From Candidatus Parepulonipiscium sp. PG-Nun2H_MBin03 (GTDB taxonomy: Bacteria > Bacillota > Clostridia > Lachnospirales > Cellulosilyticaceae): a stretch of DNA of 19,353 bases. The stretch is from contig MDJN01000133.1 in the NCBI GenBank assembly GCA_001995005.1, forward strand, positions 1 to 19,353, written 5' to 3'. Made by a program: the position numbers and the translations under genes. The notes beneath the pieces are model-generated. The model was given only the letters and a program-made list of their open reading frames with translations. It had not been told where the DNA came from and made no database searches. Below are positions 1 to 8,399 of this stretch, piece by piece. Positions within the stretch are counted from its first letter, which is position 1, and each line of letters begins with the position of its first letter.

Positions 1-398
1 ATTGTAAATAAGCTTGAATACGCTTGTAAAACTGCCATAAAGCATGCACCCAAAAAATTTCCCAATAAAACTATAGCAATATTTTTTATAAACTCTGCTG
101 CTTTAGTCTGTTTATCATATACACTCATTACAACTAAACAATTTCCTGTAAACAAATCAGCACCATTAATTATTACAAACATAAAGCCTACAGGAAATAC
201 TATTCCTGTTACAAGCTTTGTTATACCAACATCTGCTATATTATGTGCTGCAAGCGAAGAAGCCATAGCACCCAGTGCCACATACATTCCTGCCAAAACA
301 CCCATAAGTAATACTTCCATAAATGAACGGTTAACTTTTGCAACGCCTGCATGTATAGTATAGTCAGTAATTTCTGGTGGGGTTAAATAATTTGCCAT
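1..398 (-). CDS. Formate/nitrite transporter family (FNT) protein, N-terminal part
   Basis: The gene is cut by the left edge, leaving about 132 N-terminal residues starting MANYLTPPEITDYTIHAG. The fragment is hydrophobic. It has a first membrane segment (LLMGVLAGMYVALGAMAS) and then the FNT signature region around residues 65-90, with FPVGFMFVIINGADLFTGN resembling the G-x-E/D-LFTGN motif of FocA/NirC/HSC channels. Family members are pentameric inner-membrane channels for formate, nitrite, hydrosulfide or similar small anions; the substrate cannot be told from this part. The ATG lies one base after the tex stop codon, and its ribosome binding site (AAGGAG) sits inside the last tex codons, so it is probably translationally coupled to tex. 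The family call is firm and the substrate is open. Confidence 0.88.
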   Translation of the reverse strand, partial: MANYLTPPEITDYTIHAGVAKVNRSFMEVLLMGVLAGMYVALGAMASSLAAHNIADVGITKLVTGIVFPVGFMFVIINGADLFTGNCLVVMSVYDKQTKAAEFIKNIAIVLLGNFLGACFMAVLQAYSSLFT

Positions 399-399
399 T

Positions 400-2499
400 T
401 CAATTCTCCTTTTTCTTCATTGATAATGAAATCTTTCTTACTTTTGGTTCCACACTCAATACATAAACATCTACAATATCGCCAACTTTAACCACATCTA
501 ATGGATGTTTTACATATCTATCAGCCATTTGCGATAGGTGTACTAAACCATCTTGATGAACTCCTATGTCCACAAATGCACCAAAATCAACAATATTTCT
601 TACTGTCCCTTTTAACTTCATGCCTACCTCTAAATCTTCAATTTCTAATACTTCACTATGCAGTATAGGGCTTGGCATATCTGCTCTCGGGTCTCGTCCT
701 GGTTTTTCAAGCTCTTTTATTATATCTACTAAAGTAGGCTCACCAACTTCAAACTCAATTGCAAGCGACGCAATATCCACTTTATCATACTTGCCTTTTT
801 CGATCAATTTATTAGCCACTTTATACGATTCTGGATGTACTCCAGTTGCATCAAGCAAATTCTTTCCTCCAATTATTCTTAAAAAACCTGCACATTGTTC
901 AAACACTTTGGGACCTAATCCTTTTACCTTTTTAATTTCTGTTCTTGAGTTAAAGGCACCATTTTCTTCTCTATATGTGACTATATTTTCAGATACACTC
1001 TTTTTAATCCCTGATACATATTGAAGCAATGATGCAGATGCAGTATTTATATCCACTCCAACCTCATTAACTGCACTTTCTACTACTCCTCCTAAGCTTT
1101 CCTCCAATCTTTTTTGATTTATATCATGTTGATATTGCCCCACTCCAATAGATTGTGGGTCAATTTTAACAAGCTCTGCTAATGGGTCTTGCAACCTTCT
1201 TGCAATCGAAACTGCACTTCTTGTACCTACGTCGTCATTTGGAAATTCATGCGTTGCAAGTTTTGATGCAGAATACACTGATGCCCCTGCCTCATTGACT
1301 ATCACATAACTTACTTTTATTCCACTTTCTTTTATCATGTCTGCTACAACTTTTTCACTCTCTCTTGAAGCGGTGCCATTTCCAATAGCTATAATCGTAA
1401 CATTGTATTTTTTTATCAACTCTAATAGAGTTTTCTTAGTATTTTCTATATCTTCTTTTGGAATAGTTGGATAAACTACTGTATTTGCAAGCTTTTTGCC
1501 TGTTTCATCCACTACTGCAATTTTACATCCTGTTCTAAATCCTGGGTCTAGCCCTAATATGGTATGGCCTGCTAGCGGTCTTATCATAAGCAATTGATAT
1601 AAATTTTTCTTAAACACATTAACAGCACTCTCTTCTGCTTTTTGTGTCAATTCGTTTCTTATATCTCTTTCAATTGAAGGTGCAATAAGCCGTTTATAAC
1701 TATCCGCAATTGCTTCCTTTAATATAGGGAAATTTTTTGTAGTTATAATTTGCCTTGCTAGATAATTTAATATTACTTCTATATCAATATCTATTTTAGC
1801 GGTAATAATTTTTTCCTTTTCTCCACGATTAATCGCTAAAATTCTATGTGGCGGTATAGTTTTCACACTCTCTTGGTAGTTATAATACATCTTAAATACT
1901 TGCTTTTCATCTTTTTTCTCATCTTTGACTTTAGTCACAATTTGTGCTTCTTCTAATGTTTTATCTCGAATAAATCCACGATAAACCGCATTATCACTGA
2001 TGTTTTCTGCAATAATATCTTTCGCTCCGTCTATAGCTGATGTTATGTCTGCAACCCCTTTTTCTTCATCTATAAATCTAGTTGCAACTTCATCTATATC
2101 TTCGCCCATTTGACTTAGTATAATATTAGCCAATTCCTCTAATCCTTTTTCCCTAGCTATTGTAGCTCTGGTCCGTTTTTTAGACTTGTATGGTAAATAT
2201 AAATCTTCTACTAGTGTTAAAGTTGTAGCATTATCAATTTGCAATTTCAAATCAGGTGTCAATTTCTGTTGTTCATCAATCAGTCGTATCACCTGTTCTT
2301 TTCTACTTTCTAAATTTCTAAGGTAGTTAAGCCGTTGATAAAATTCTCTCAAAATCTCATCATTTAAGCCGCCCGTCAGCTCTTTTCTATACCTTGCTAT
2401 AAACGGAATTGTATTATCTTCGTCTATTAGCTTTATAGTATTTTTCACTTGCTCTGTAGTAATATTTAATTCTTCAGTTAAAGTCTTGATTATATCCAT
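400..2499 (-). CDS. tex: Tex-family S1 RNA-binding transcription accessory protein
   Basis: A cytoplasmic nucleic-acid-binding protein of 699 residues, near the usual Tex length of about 715-780. The N-terminal helical Tex region (with TIPFIARYRKELTGGL near residue 30) is followed by a YqgF/RNase H-like domain starting near residue 315 (GLDPGFRTG). A helix-hairpin-helix region lies around 485-545 (VKGLGPKVFEQCAGF), and a C-terminal S1 domain around 630-697 (GTVRNIVDFGAFVDIGVHQDG). Tex proteins influence transcription and tolerance to stress or toxin expression in several bacteria; the exact activity is not settled. The ATG has AGGAGA seven bases upstream, overlapping the end of the small membrane protein gene at 2509-2661. 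No truncation or frameshift is seen. Confidence 0.96.
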   Translation of the reverse strand: MDIIKTLTEELNITTEQVKNTIKLIDEDNTIPFIARYRKELTGGLNDEILREFYQRLNYLRNLESRKEQVIRLIDEQQKLTPDLKLQIDNATTLTLVEDLYLPYKSKKRTRATIAREKGLEELANIILSQMGEDIDEVATRFIDEEKGVADITSAIDGAKDIIAENISDNAVYRGFIRDKTLEEAQIVTKVKDEKKDEKQVFKMYYNYQESVKTIPPHRILAINRGEKEKIITAKIDIDIEVILNYLARQIITTKNFPILKEAIADSYKRLIAPSIERDIRNELTQKAEESAVNVFKKNLYQLLMIRPLAGHTILGLDPGFRTGCKIAVVDETGKKLANTVVYPTIPKEDIENTKKTLLELIKKYNVTIIAIGNGTASRESEKVVADMIKESGIKVSYVIVNEAGASVYSASKLATHEFPNDDVGTRSAVSIARRLQDPLAELVKIDPQSIGVGQYQHDINQKRLEESLGGVVESAVNEVGVDINTASASLLQYVSGIKKSVSENIVTYREENGAFNSRTEIKKVKGLGPKVFEQCAGFLRIIGGKNLLDATGVHPESYKVANKLIEKGKYDKVDIASLAIEFEVGEPTLVDIIKELEKPGRDPRADMPSPILHSEVLEIEDLEVGMKLKGTVRNIVDFGAFVDIGVHQDGLVHLSQMADRYVKHPLDVVKVGDIVDVYVLSVEPKVRKISLSMKKKEN

Positions 2500-2508
2500 T
2501 TATTTCTC

Positions 2509-2661
2509 CTAAAACGCCATAAGTAGTTGGCTTACTGAGCCTATTAACAATGTTGCTACTATAATTATACTAACTATAGTTAATATTTTCTTTCTATGCT
2601 TATTCATTCTTTCATGAATATTTGGCTTATAACCGTTATTTTGCTTCTTATTTTGCTTCAT
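2509..2661 (-). CDS. Small basic single-span membrane protein, unrecognised
   Basis: A 50-residue frame lying exactly between the helicase and tex. The first 25 residues are very basic and polar (MKQNKKQNNGYKPNIHERMN, then KHRKK). They are followed by one hydrophobic segment of about 24 residues (ILTIVSIIIVATLLIGSVSQ) and the C-terminal end LLMAF. The ATG overlaps the helicase stop as ATGA, with GAGGTGATAAG as ribosome binding site, and the stop lies about 10 bases before tex. Tight coupling and a good ribosome binding site argue that it is real. The layout predicts an inner-membrane protein with a positively charged cytoplasmic N-terminus. It resembles small one-span proteins of Bacillota (DUF4044-like in general shape), but I cannot assign a family or function. 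Confidence 0.75.
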   Translation of the reverse strand: MKQNKKQNNGYKPNIHERMNKHRKKILTIVSIIIVATLLIGSVSQLLMAF

Positions 2662-4625
2662 CTTATCACCTCAATAATATGTTGTTTTATACAAAAATTG
2701 TAATCTATTTTTTTAGTATCATCTTTAAATTTTACAACTATAAATTTATTATCTGCTTTGGTAACTACTCCTTTTTTATATATCTTATGGTGTATTACAG
2801 TACCTACTTCAATACTACCTGGAAACATCTCACTAAGAAATTGCGATGCTTCTGTAGGCTTGTCATATCTTTGTTTTGGTATATATATATTCAAATTATA
2901 TCTAGCTCTAGTTAAGGCTACATAAAAAAGTCGTCTTTCTTCTTCAATCTTGAATATAGAGTCTTTTTTTGTACTAGGAATAATTTCATTTACTACATCA
3001 ATTATAAATACAGTATCAAATTCTAATCCTTTAGCACTGTGCATCGTTGTTAAGGTTACTGCATTATTATTAGGCTTACATTGTTTTATGTCATTTTCTA
3101 TCTCAGTTAATTTGTTTTCCCAAGAAACAAAGTCGGTAAACTCTTTTACGGATTCTCCTATTTCATTTAAAATCTCAAACAAAGAGTCTGTCGATATTCT
3201 TCTAAACTTTGCATAATCTATTAGATAATCCTCATATCCTATGTTTTTTCTAATATATTTTATACTTTCTGGTAACGGCATAGTGTTAATCTTTTTCAAA
3301 TCTACTGCAAGGTTAATAATTCTTTCTTCTTGCCATTCCTCTAATTGATGGATTTGAATAAAATTAAGTAGAGGTTGGTTTGAATTTTTCATATACTTTA
3401 TAACTTGTTTTGAAATGTATCTGCTAGGTTTATTAATTATTCTTGATATTTCATTCATATTAGTTAAATCGTCTGCAGCTCTTAGGTATGCAAGAATATC
3501 TTTAGTTACCCAGTGATTGTGTAATGAAGATACGCCGTCTTTCATTCTAAATGGTATATTGCTATTTAACAATTCTATAACAAGAGGTCTAGCTTGTATA
3601 TTATTTCTATAAATTATTGCAGTTTTTGATAACTCTTCTTTGTTTAATATTATTAAGTTTTCTACAATCTGCTTAGTTTGCTCTCTAATATTTTTGCAGT
3701 AAATAATATTAGGTTTCGTCTCCCCCGTATTATGGGCAACCATTTCTTTATTAAATCTTTTAGTATTAACTTTAATAAGTTGGTTGCTCTTTTTTATAAT
3801 TTCTGGGTTTGATCTATAATTAATATCTAATATAACTTTATTGGTATTTTTAAAATAATTATCCAGATTTAGTAGAAATTCTGGTTTGGAGCCTCTGAAA
3901 CAATAAATACTCTGATCATCGTCTCCTACTATAAATATGTTATCATCATTTTGCTTTAAGAGTAAAATAGTTTCAAACTGTACTGCATTAATATCCTGGA
4001 ATTCATCAATTAAAATATATTTATATTTTTTTTGAAAATATTCTCGTATTTCATCTACTTCTTTTAATATATAATAACAATCTACTAGCATATCGTCAAA
4101 ATCATATTTATTATGCATTTCTTTATAAGATTCATATTCGTTATATACTTTAATAAAATCTTGTTTTGAAATCTCTATAGGATTATAGTTTTTAAGCTCT
4201 ATTAATTGATTTTTCATAAGAGTAAGTTCCGACAAAAATGCATCTACAAAATCTTCAATATCATCTATTTGTAAACCAATATAAATTTTGGTTATTAATT
4301 TCCTCTTATCATCTTCTTGTATAAGATTTTCTAAGCTATATTTTGTCTTATTCACATACTTAAGTATCCTATAAAATATTGAATGAAACGTACCAAAGAC
4401 TACTTTATCTACACCATATTTTGTCTGATAACGTGCCTTCATTTCATTTGCTGCAGCTTTTGTAAATGTAATTACCAATATATTATCAGGATGTACGCCT
4501 AGATTGTTTATCATATAGTGTATTCGCTCAACAATTACATAAGTTTTTCCTGAGCCCGGCCCTGCTACGACCATTGTAGGACCTAGTCCACTTGCTACAG
4601 CCTTATATTGATTATCATTTAACAA
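2658..4625 (-). CDS. UvrD/PcrA-type superfamily 1 DNA helicase
   Basis: An ATP-dependent 3'-5' helicase-like protein of 655 residues. The usual SF1A motifs are visible in order: Q motif (LNDNQYKAV, 2-10), Walker A (GPGSGKT, 22-28), Ia (ITFTKAAANEM, 52-62), Walker B (LIDEFQD, 205-211), III (GDDDQSIYCFRGS, 234-246), IV (DINYRSNPE), V (TTMHSAKGLEFD) and VI (LFYVALTRAR). It is shorter than typical PcrA/UvrD (about 720 or more) and belongs with the compact UvrD-like helicases common in Clostridia. The last 50 residues (VGTVIHHKIYKKGVV onward) resemble the small Tudor-like C-terminal domain of PcrA that binds RNA polymerase. The start is TTG, supported by an 8-base Shine-Dalgarno. It overlaps the next gene by 4 bases. 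Repair or replication-conflict roles are inferred from family. Confidence 0.93.
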   Translation of the reverse strand: MLNDNQYKAVASGLGPTMVVAGPGSGKTYVIVERIHYMINNLGVHPDNILVITFTKAAANEMKARYQTKYGVDKVVFGTFHSIFYRILKYVNKTKYSLENLIQEDDKRKLITKIYIGLQIDDIEDFVDAFLSELTLMKNQLIELKNYNPIEISKQDFIKVYNEYESYKEMHNKYDFDDMLVDCYYILKEVDEIREYFQKKYKYILIDEFQDINAVQFETILLLKQNDDNIFIVGDDDQSIYCFRGSKPEFLLNLDNYFKNTNKVILDINYRSNPEIIKKSNQLIKVNTKRFNKEMVAHNTGETKPNIIYCKNIREQTKQIVENLIILNKEELSKTAIIYRNNIQARPLVIELLNSNIPFRMKDGVSSLHNHWVTKDILAYLRAADDLTNMNEISRIINKPSRYISKQVIKYMKNSNQPLLNFIQIHQLEEWQEERIINLAVDLKKINTMPLPESIKYIRKNIGYEDYLIDYAKFRRISTDSLFEILNEIGESVKEFTDFVSWENKLTEIENDIKQCKPNNNAVTLTTMHSAKGLEFDTVFIIDVVNEIIPSTKKDSIFKIEEERRLFYVALTRARYNLNIYIPKQRYDKPTEASQFLSEMFPGSIEVGTVIHHKIYKKGVVTKADNKFIVVKFKDDTKKIDYNFCIKQHIIEVIR

Positions 4626-4633
4626 TTTCTCAA

Positions 4634-4641
4634 CCCTCCTT
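4634..4641 (-). promoter_or_regulatory. Ribosome binding site that fixes a TTG start for the helicase
   Basis: AAGGAGGG on the minus strand lies eight bases before the TTG at 4623-4625 and overlaps the nth stop codon. The first in-frame ATG would lie well inside the protein, after the conserved Q motif, so TTG is the real start. Confidence 0.8.
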
Positions 4642-5338
4642 AATACATATGCCCCTTATCCACGCATTGGCGAACTTCATCTGGCATGTTTTCATATAAC
4701 TTTAACAATCCAAACGGACAGTTTATATTAAACATACACTCTTGACACTTTGGCGAGCGTGCTGTACAAATCGCTCTGCCATGCATTATAACTTGCGTAT
4801 TATATCTTATCCAATGCTCCTCTGGTAATATATTCATAAGATCAAATTCTATCAAAGTTGGGTCTGTATTTAGAGTAAATCCCCATCTGATGCTAATCCT
4901 TTTTACATGAGTGTCTACCACTACACTAGGTATTTTATAGATATTACCTCTTATTACATTAGCAGTTTTTCTTCCCACTCCATAGAGCGTTGTAAGTTCT
5001 TCTATAGTTGTAGGCACAGTATTATTATACTTATCCACAATTATTTGTGCTGTTTTGATTATATTTTTTGCTTTATTTTTATAAAATCCTGTGCTTTTTA
5101 TACTCATCTCCAATTCGTCAAGCGATGCCTGTGCAAAGCTATTCGCATCTGGATATCTTTTAAATAAATTTTCTGTAACTATGTTCACTCTATCATCTGT
5201 ACATTGTGCACTTAAAATAGTAGCTACTAGAAGTTCAAATGGTGTTGTATAATTTAAAAAGCACGGCACTTCTTTCTCGTAATGTTCATCTAATATCCGT
5301 AGTATGTTCTTAACATGTTTTTTCATATCTTTGTCCAT
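4640..5338 (-). CDS. nth: Endonuclease III (DNA glycosylase/AP lyase)
   Basis: A base-excision repair enzyme that removes oxidised pyrimidines and cleaves at abasic sites. In 232 residues all hallmarks are present: the helix-hairpin-helix (LYGVGRKTANV) with catalytic Lys124, catalytic Asp142 in VVDTHVKR, and a 4Fe-4S cluster loop with Cys191, Cys198, Cys201 and Cys207 (C-x6-C-x2-C-x5-C). A Tyr replaces the Pro usual in L-P-G-V-G. The start is uncertain. The ATG at 5338 overlaps the upstream radical SAM gene by 16 bases, and a second ATG at 5326 would give a 4-base ATGA overlap; neither has a strong Shine-Dalgarno, so translation probably relies on coupling. Confidence 0.97.
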   Translation of the reverse strand: MDKDMKKHVKNILRILDEHYEKEVPCFLNYTTPFELLVATILSAQCTDDRVNIVTENLFKRYPDANSFAQASLDELEMSIKSTGFYKNKAKNIIKTAQIIVDKYNNTVPTTIEELTTLYGVGRKTANVIRGNIYKIPSVVVDTHVKRISIRWGFTLNTDPTLIEFDLMNILPEEHWIRYNTQVIMHGRAICTARSPKCQECMFNINCPFGLLKLYENMPDEVRQCVDKGHMY

Positions 5339-6969
5339 GTTACTTTTTTATTATAGTTAAATAAAATCGCAGTTTGTTCTAGTTTTGGTTGTCTGTTGTA
5401 TACATCATATCTAAAATGTTCTATTCTTAACGACCTATGGCTAACTGCACCTATTTTATTAAGCACATCTACATCTTTTAATACTTCTAAGTTAAATTGT
5501 TTAAACTTATCTTGGTCAATTGTTTCAAGCTCTGTAATATGATTATGCACATTTTCATGCAACAGCCAATCCCATTTTATCAATTCTTTAATTAATTCTA
5601 GATTAATATTTTCTAAACTACTTGCAAATTTTAAAAGCAATAAATAGTATGCTTGTTTCTTATGACTAACTTCATCATATCCATTTTCTTCCCAAAAAAT
5701 AGCAAATTGTTCAAAAAAGTTAAATGGCGACTTAAACATATTATATAAATATTCAAGGCTTGCACCAAATCTATTCGTGTTATAATATCTGTCCACTAAG
5801 TTACATACTGTATACAATCTACTTATTTTATCATAGTTTATATATTTTGTAAACAAAACTTCATACGGTGGACTACTTTTATATATTATTCCATATTTAT
5901 CTGCTTCATAATATAACTGTGAACCTTTTAACACCTTTAAAAATCCTAATTGCAGTTGCTCTGGTCTTAACGCAATCACATCATTAAATGATTGCTTAAA
6001 AGAATTATAATCTTCATGTGGTAAGCCTACAATCAAATCTAAATGCTGATGTATATTTGGCAATTGATATTTAATATTGTCTAAATCTCTATTAATTGCA
6101 CTTAAAGTTTTTATATTAGTCGACTGTACTCCTATCTCAAATTGGATTAGACCTACTCGTGCCTCTTTTAATATTTCTACCATATCATCTGTTAATAAAT
6201 TGGTAGCTATTTCAAAATGAAAATTAGTAACTTGATTATCATGTTCTATAATATGTCTAAAAATTTTCATAGCAAATTCTTTGTTAGCATTAAAGGTTCT
6301 ATCTACAAATTTTACTTGAGCTACATTATGTTGCAAAAAATGGTCTAATTCATTTAATACTCTTTCTATTGGCATAAACCTTACGCCCTTTTGTATGCTG
6401 GATAAGCAATAGCTACATCTAAAAGGGCATCCTCTACTAGCTTCATAGTAAATTATCTTATTGTTAAATTGATTTATATCCTTATATACAAATGGCAACT
6501 GATCCATTGATAATGGCTTTCGTTCCTTAGTAACCATGATCTTATCATCTTTTTTATACACAATGCCATCTATATCAGATAATTTTATTTTATTATATTC
6601 CCAATAGTCTAAACATTCTTTAAAAGCAGCCTCACCCTCACCTTCTATTATAATATCTACAATATCCAGTAACTCTCGTGAATTATAACTTACTTCTGGG
6701 CCTCCTAGGATAATTTTTATGTCTGGTAGAATTTTCTTTATAGTTGGAATGATTTCTAAAATCATGCTAATACTCCAAATATAACAAGAAAATCCTAAGA
6801 TGTCTGGCTTGCTTTTATATATTGATTTTATAATATCATTACTGTACTGATTTATTGTAAATTCTGCTGTTTGTACATTATGATTTTTCCCACAGTAATG
6901 TTTTAGATAATAAATTGCTAAATTTGAATGGATGTACTTTGCGTTAATTGCTGCTATTAAAGTTTTCAT
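5323..6969 (-). CDS. B12-binding radical SAM protein (DUF4080-type)
   Basis: A cytoplasmic iron-sulfur enzyme of about 548 residues. The N-terminal 1-140 has a Rossmann-like cobalamin-binding domain pattern (DILGFSCYIWS, then ILGGPEVSYNSRELL and IIIEGEGE). The radical SAM core follows, with cluster cysteines 181, 185 and 188 in GCPFRCSYC. The remaining part resembles the C-terminal DUF4080 region common in Clostridia. The reaction and substrate are unknown; relatives methylate or rearrange unactivated carbons. I chose the ATG at 6969 (MKTLIAAINAKYIHSN) because homologues of this family begin there and GGAAAA lies upstream. An ATG at 6984 would add five residues. It overlaps pyrC by 26 bases. 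The family is clear; function is not known. Confidence 0.9.
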   Translation of the reverse strand: MKTLIAAINAKYIHSNLAIYYLKHYCGKNHNVQTAEFTINQYSNDIIKSIYKSKPDILGFSCYIWSISMILEIIPTIKKILPDIKIILGGPEVSYNSRELLDIVDIIIEGEGEAAFKECLDYWEYNKIKLSDIDGIVYKKDDKIMVTKERKPLSMDQLPFVYKDINQFNNKIIYYEASRGCPFRCSYCLSSIQKGVRFMPIERVLNELDHFLQHNVAQVKFVDRTFNANKEFAMKIFRHIIEHDNQVTNFHFEIATNLLTDDMVEILKEARVGLIQFEIGVQSTNIKTLSAINRDLDNIKYQLPNIHQHLDLIVGLPHEDYNSFKQSFNDVIALRPEQLQLGFLKVLKGSQLYYEADKYGIIYKSSPPYEVLFTKYINYDKISRLYTVCNLVDRYYNTNRFGASLEYLYNMFKSPFNFFEQFAIFWEENGYDEVSHKKQAYYLLLLKFASSLENINLELIKELIKWDWLLHENVHNHITELETIDQDKFKQFNLEVLKDVDVLNKIGAVSHRSLRIEHFRYDVYNRQPKLEQTAILFNYNKKVTWTKI

Positions 6970-8227
6970 ATATAATTTTTCCATTCACTAAAGTATAATT
7001 TACAACTCCGAATACTTCCATATTATTAAAAGGAGTATTACAAGCTTTTGATACAAAATCTTTATTATCTATTATATAAGACTGATTTACATCAATAATT
7101 GCAATATCTGCAACTTTTCCTACATCAATATTTCCTTTATCTATATTTATTATGCTAGCCGGTATTGTACTCATTTTTCTAACAAGCTCTATTGCAGATA
7201 AAAATTTAGTTTTAACCAAATACGTATAGCTTATTGCAAAACTAGTTTCTAGACCTATTACCCCAAACGGAGCATGTTGAATTGGCACATTCTTTTCTTC
7301 TTCTTGGTGTGGTGCATGGTCTGTGGCAATATTATCTATTATACCGTTTTTCAGTGCATCTCGTATTGCCTCAACATCATCTTTGGTCCTAAGAGGCGGG
7401 TTCATCTTTTTATTAGCATCAAAATCACTCAGGGCAGTATCATCTAATACAAAATAATGTGGTGCCGTTTCAGCTGTCACTTGTACTCCAAGGCTTTTTG
7501 CAAACTCAATAAGCTCAGCCCCTCCTCGTGTACTTACATGACATATATGCAGTTTTGATCCTGTATGCCTTGCTAATATCATATCTCTTGCTATAATAAT
7601 TTCTTCGGCTTCTCTCCCAATTCCTTTTATGCCAAATAACATAGCATTGTCACCTTCATTCATGCTTCCACCAATTAAGGCCATATCCTCTGCATGTGAA
7701 AACACCGGAATATCAAGCTCAGCCGCACAAAGCATAGCCTGTTTCATAATAGATGAATTCATCACTGTTTTACCATCTTCGCTAATGGCACATATTCCTG
7801 CGTCTTTCATCTTACTGATATCGGTTATAGTCTGACCCTGCTGTCCTTTAGTAATCGCTCCAATCGGAATAACATTTACTCCATTTGCACGCATAGCCTT
7901 AATTTTTATATACTCAACAATACATTCATTATCTACTACAGGTTCTGTATTTGGCATGCAGCACATAGTGGTTACTCCTCCACGAGCGGCAGCACAGCAA
8001 CCGGATTTTATGTCCTCTTTATGAGTAAACCCTGGTTCTCTAAGATGCACATGCAAATCTACTAACCCTGGAATTACCCATTTATTTGTAGCATCTATTA
8101 CCCTATACCCTACGTCTTCCTTTTCGCCTATAAATACTACATGGCCATCTTCTATAAATATATTAGTTACTTGTTCTAAATTGGTCGCTGGATTTATAAC
8201 TAATCCATTTTTTATACAAATTTTCAT
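6944..8227 (-). CDS. pyrC: Dihydroorotase, class I
   Basis: Interconverts carbamoyl aspartate and dihydroorotate, the third step of pyrimidine synthesis, in the cytoplasm. In 427 residues the zinc ligands of the amidohydrolase fold are visible: His59 and His61 in DLHVHLREPG, Asp151 (EDGKTVMN), His178 (FSHAED), His230 (LHICHVSTRGG) and catalytic Asp303 in ATDHAPH. Asp at 151 in place of a carboxylated lysine marks class I, the Bacillus-type enzyme. The ATG has GAGGT upstream. It appears to be the first gene of the leftward operon, followed by genes unrelated to pyrimidines. No PyrR-type attenuator is seen upstream. Confidence 0.97.
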   Translation of the reverse strand: MKICIKNGLVINPATNLEQVTNIFIEDGHVVFIGEKEDVGYRVIDATNKWVIPGLVDLHVHLREPGFTHKEDIKSGCCAAARGGVTTMCCMPNTEPVVDNECIVEYIKIKAMRANGVNVIPIGAITKGQQGQTITDISKMKDAGICAISEDGKTVMNSSIMKQAMLCAAELDIPVFSHAEDMALIGGSMNEGDNAMLFGIKGIGREAEEIIIARDMILARHTGSKLHICHVSTRGGAELIEFAKSLGVQVTAETAPHYFVLDDTALSDFDANKKMNPPLRTKDDVEAIRDALKNGIIDNIATDHAPHQEEEKNVPIQHAPFGVIGLETSFAISYTYLVKTKFLSAIELVRKMSTIPASIINIDKGNIDVGKVADIAIIDVNQSYIIDNKDFVSKACNTPFNNMEVFGVVNYTLVNGKIIYENFNSSN

Positions 8228-8257
8228 ATAATTACCTCACAATCTTTTCTACTATTT

Positions 8258-8286
8258 ATAATATAACCAATTCCATGCATATTCAA
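8258..8286 (-). promoter_or_regulatory. Putative sigma-A promoter for pyrC and downstream genes
   Basis: On the minus strand TTGAAT (8281-8286) and TATTAT (8258-8263) are 17 bases apart, about 30 bases before the pyrC start and just downstream of the hemL terminator. The elements are 4/6 and 5/6 matches to consensus, read by eye in AT-rich DNA. Confidence 0.5.
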
Positions 8287-8333
8287 GCCTAGGAGAAGAT
8301 TTTTAAATATTTAGTTATTTTCCTGTCACCACA

Positions 8334-8362
8334 CAAAAATGAGAGATGCTCTGCATCCCTCA
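8334..8362 (-). terminator. Intrinsic terminator of the hem/cbi operon
   Basis: The minus-strand RNA reads UGAGGGAUGC-AGA-GCAUCUCUCA followed by UUUUU: a 10-bp stem with one G-U pair, a 3-base loop and a U run, starting 38 bases after the hemL stop. It separates the hem/cbi operon from the pyrC promoter. Confidence 0.88.
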
Positions 8363-8399
8363 AAGTATATAATTATTTCAAAAATTGTTTGCCAATTAC

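Noticed and set aside
566..1024. Plus-strand open frame of 152 codons inside tex
   Set aside because: Antisense shadow of the conserved tex sequence; no ribosome binding site or family match. The same applies to the other plus-strand frames inside the hem, pyrC and helicase genes and to minus-strand frames in mnaA.
8228..8330. PyrR-type attenuator upstream of pyrC
   Set aside because: The leader is too short and lacks the conserved PyrR-binding loop; the only strong hairpin belongs to the hemL terminator, on the upstream side of the promoter.
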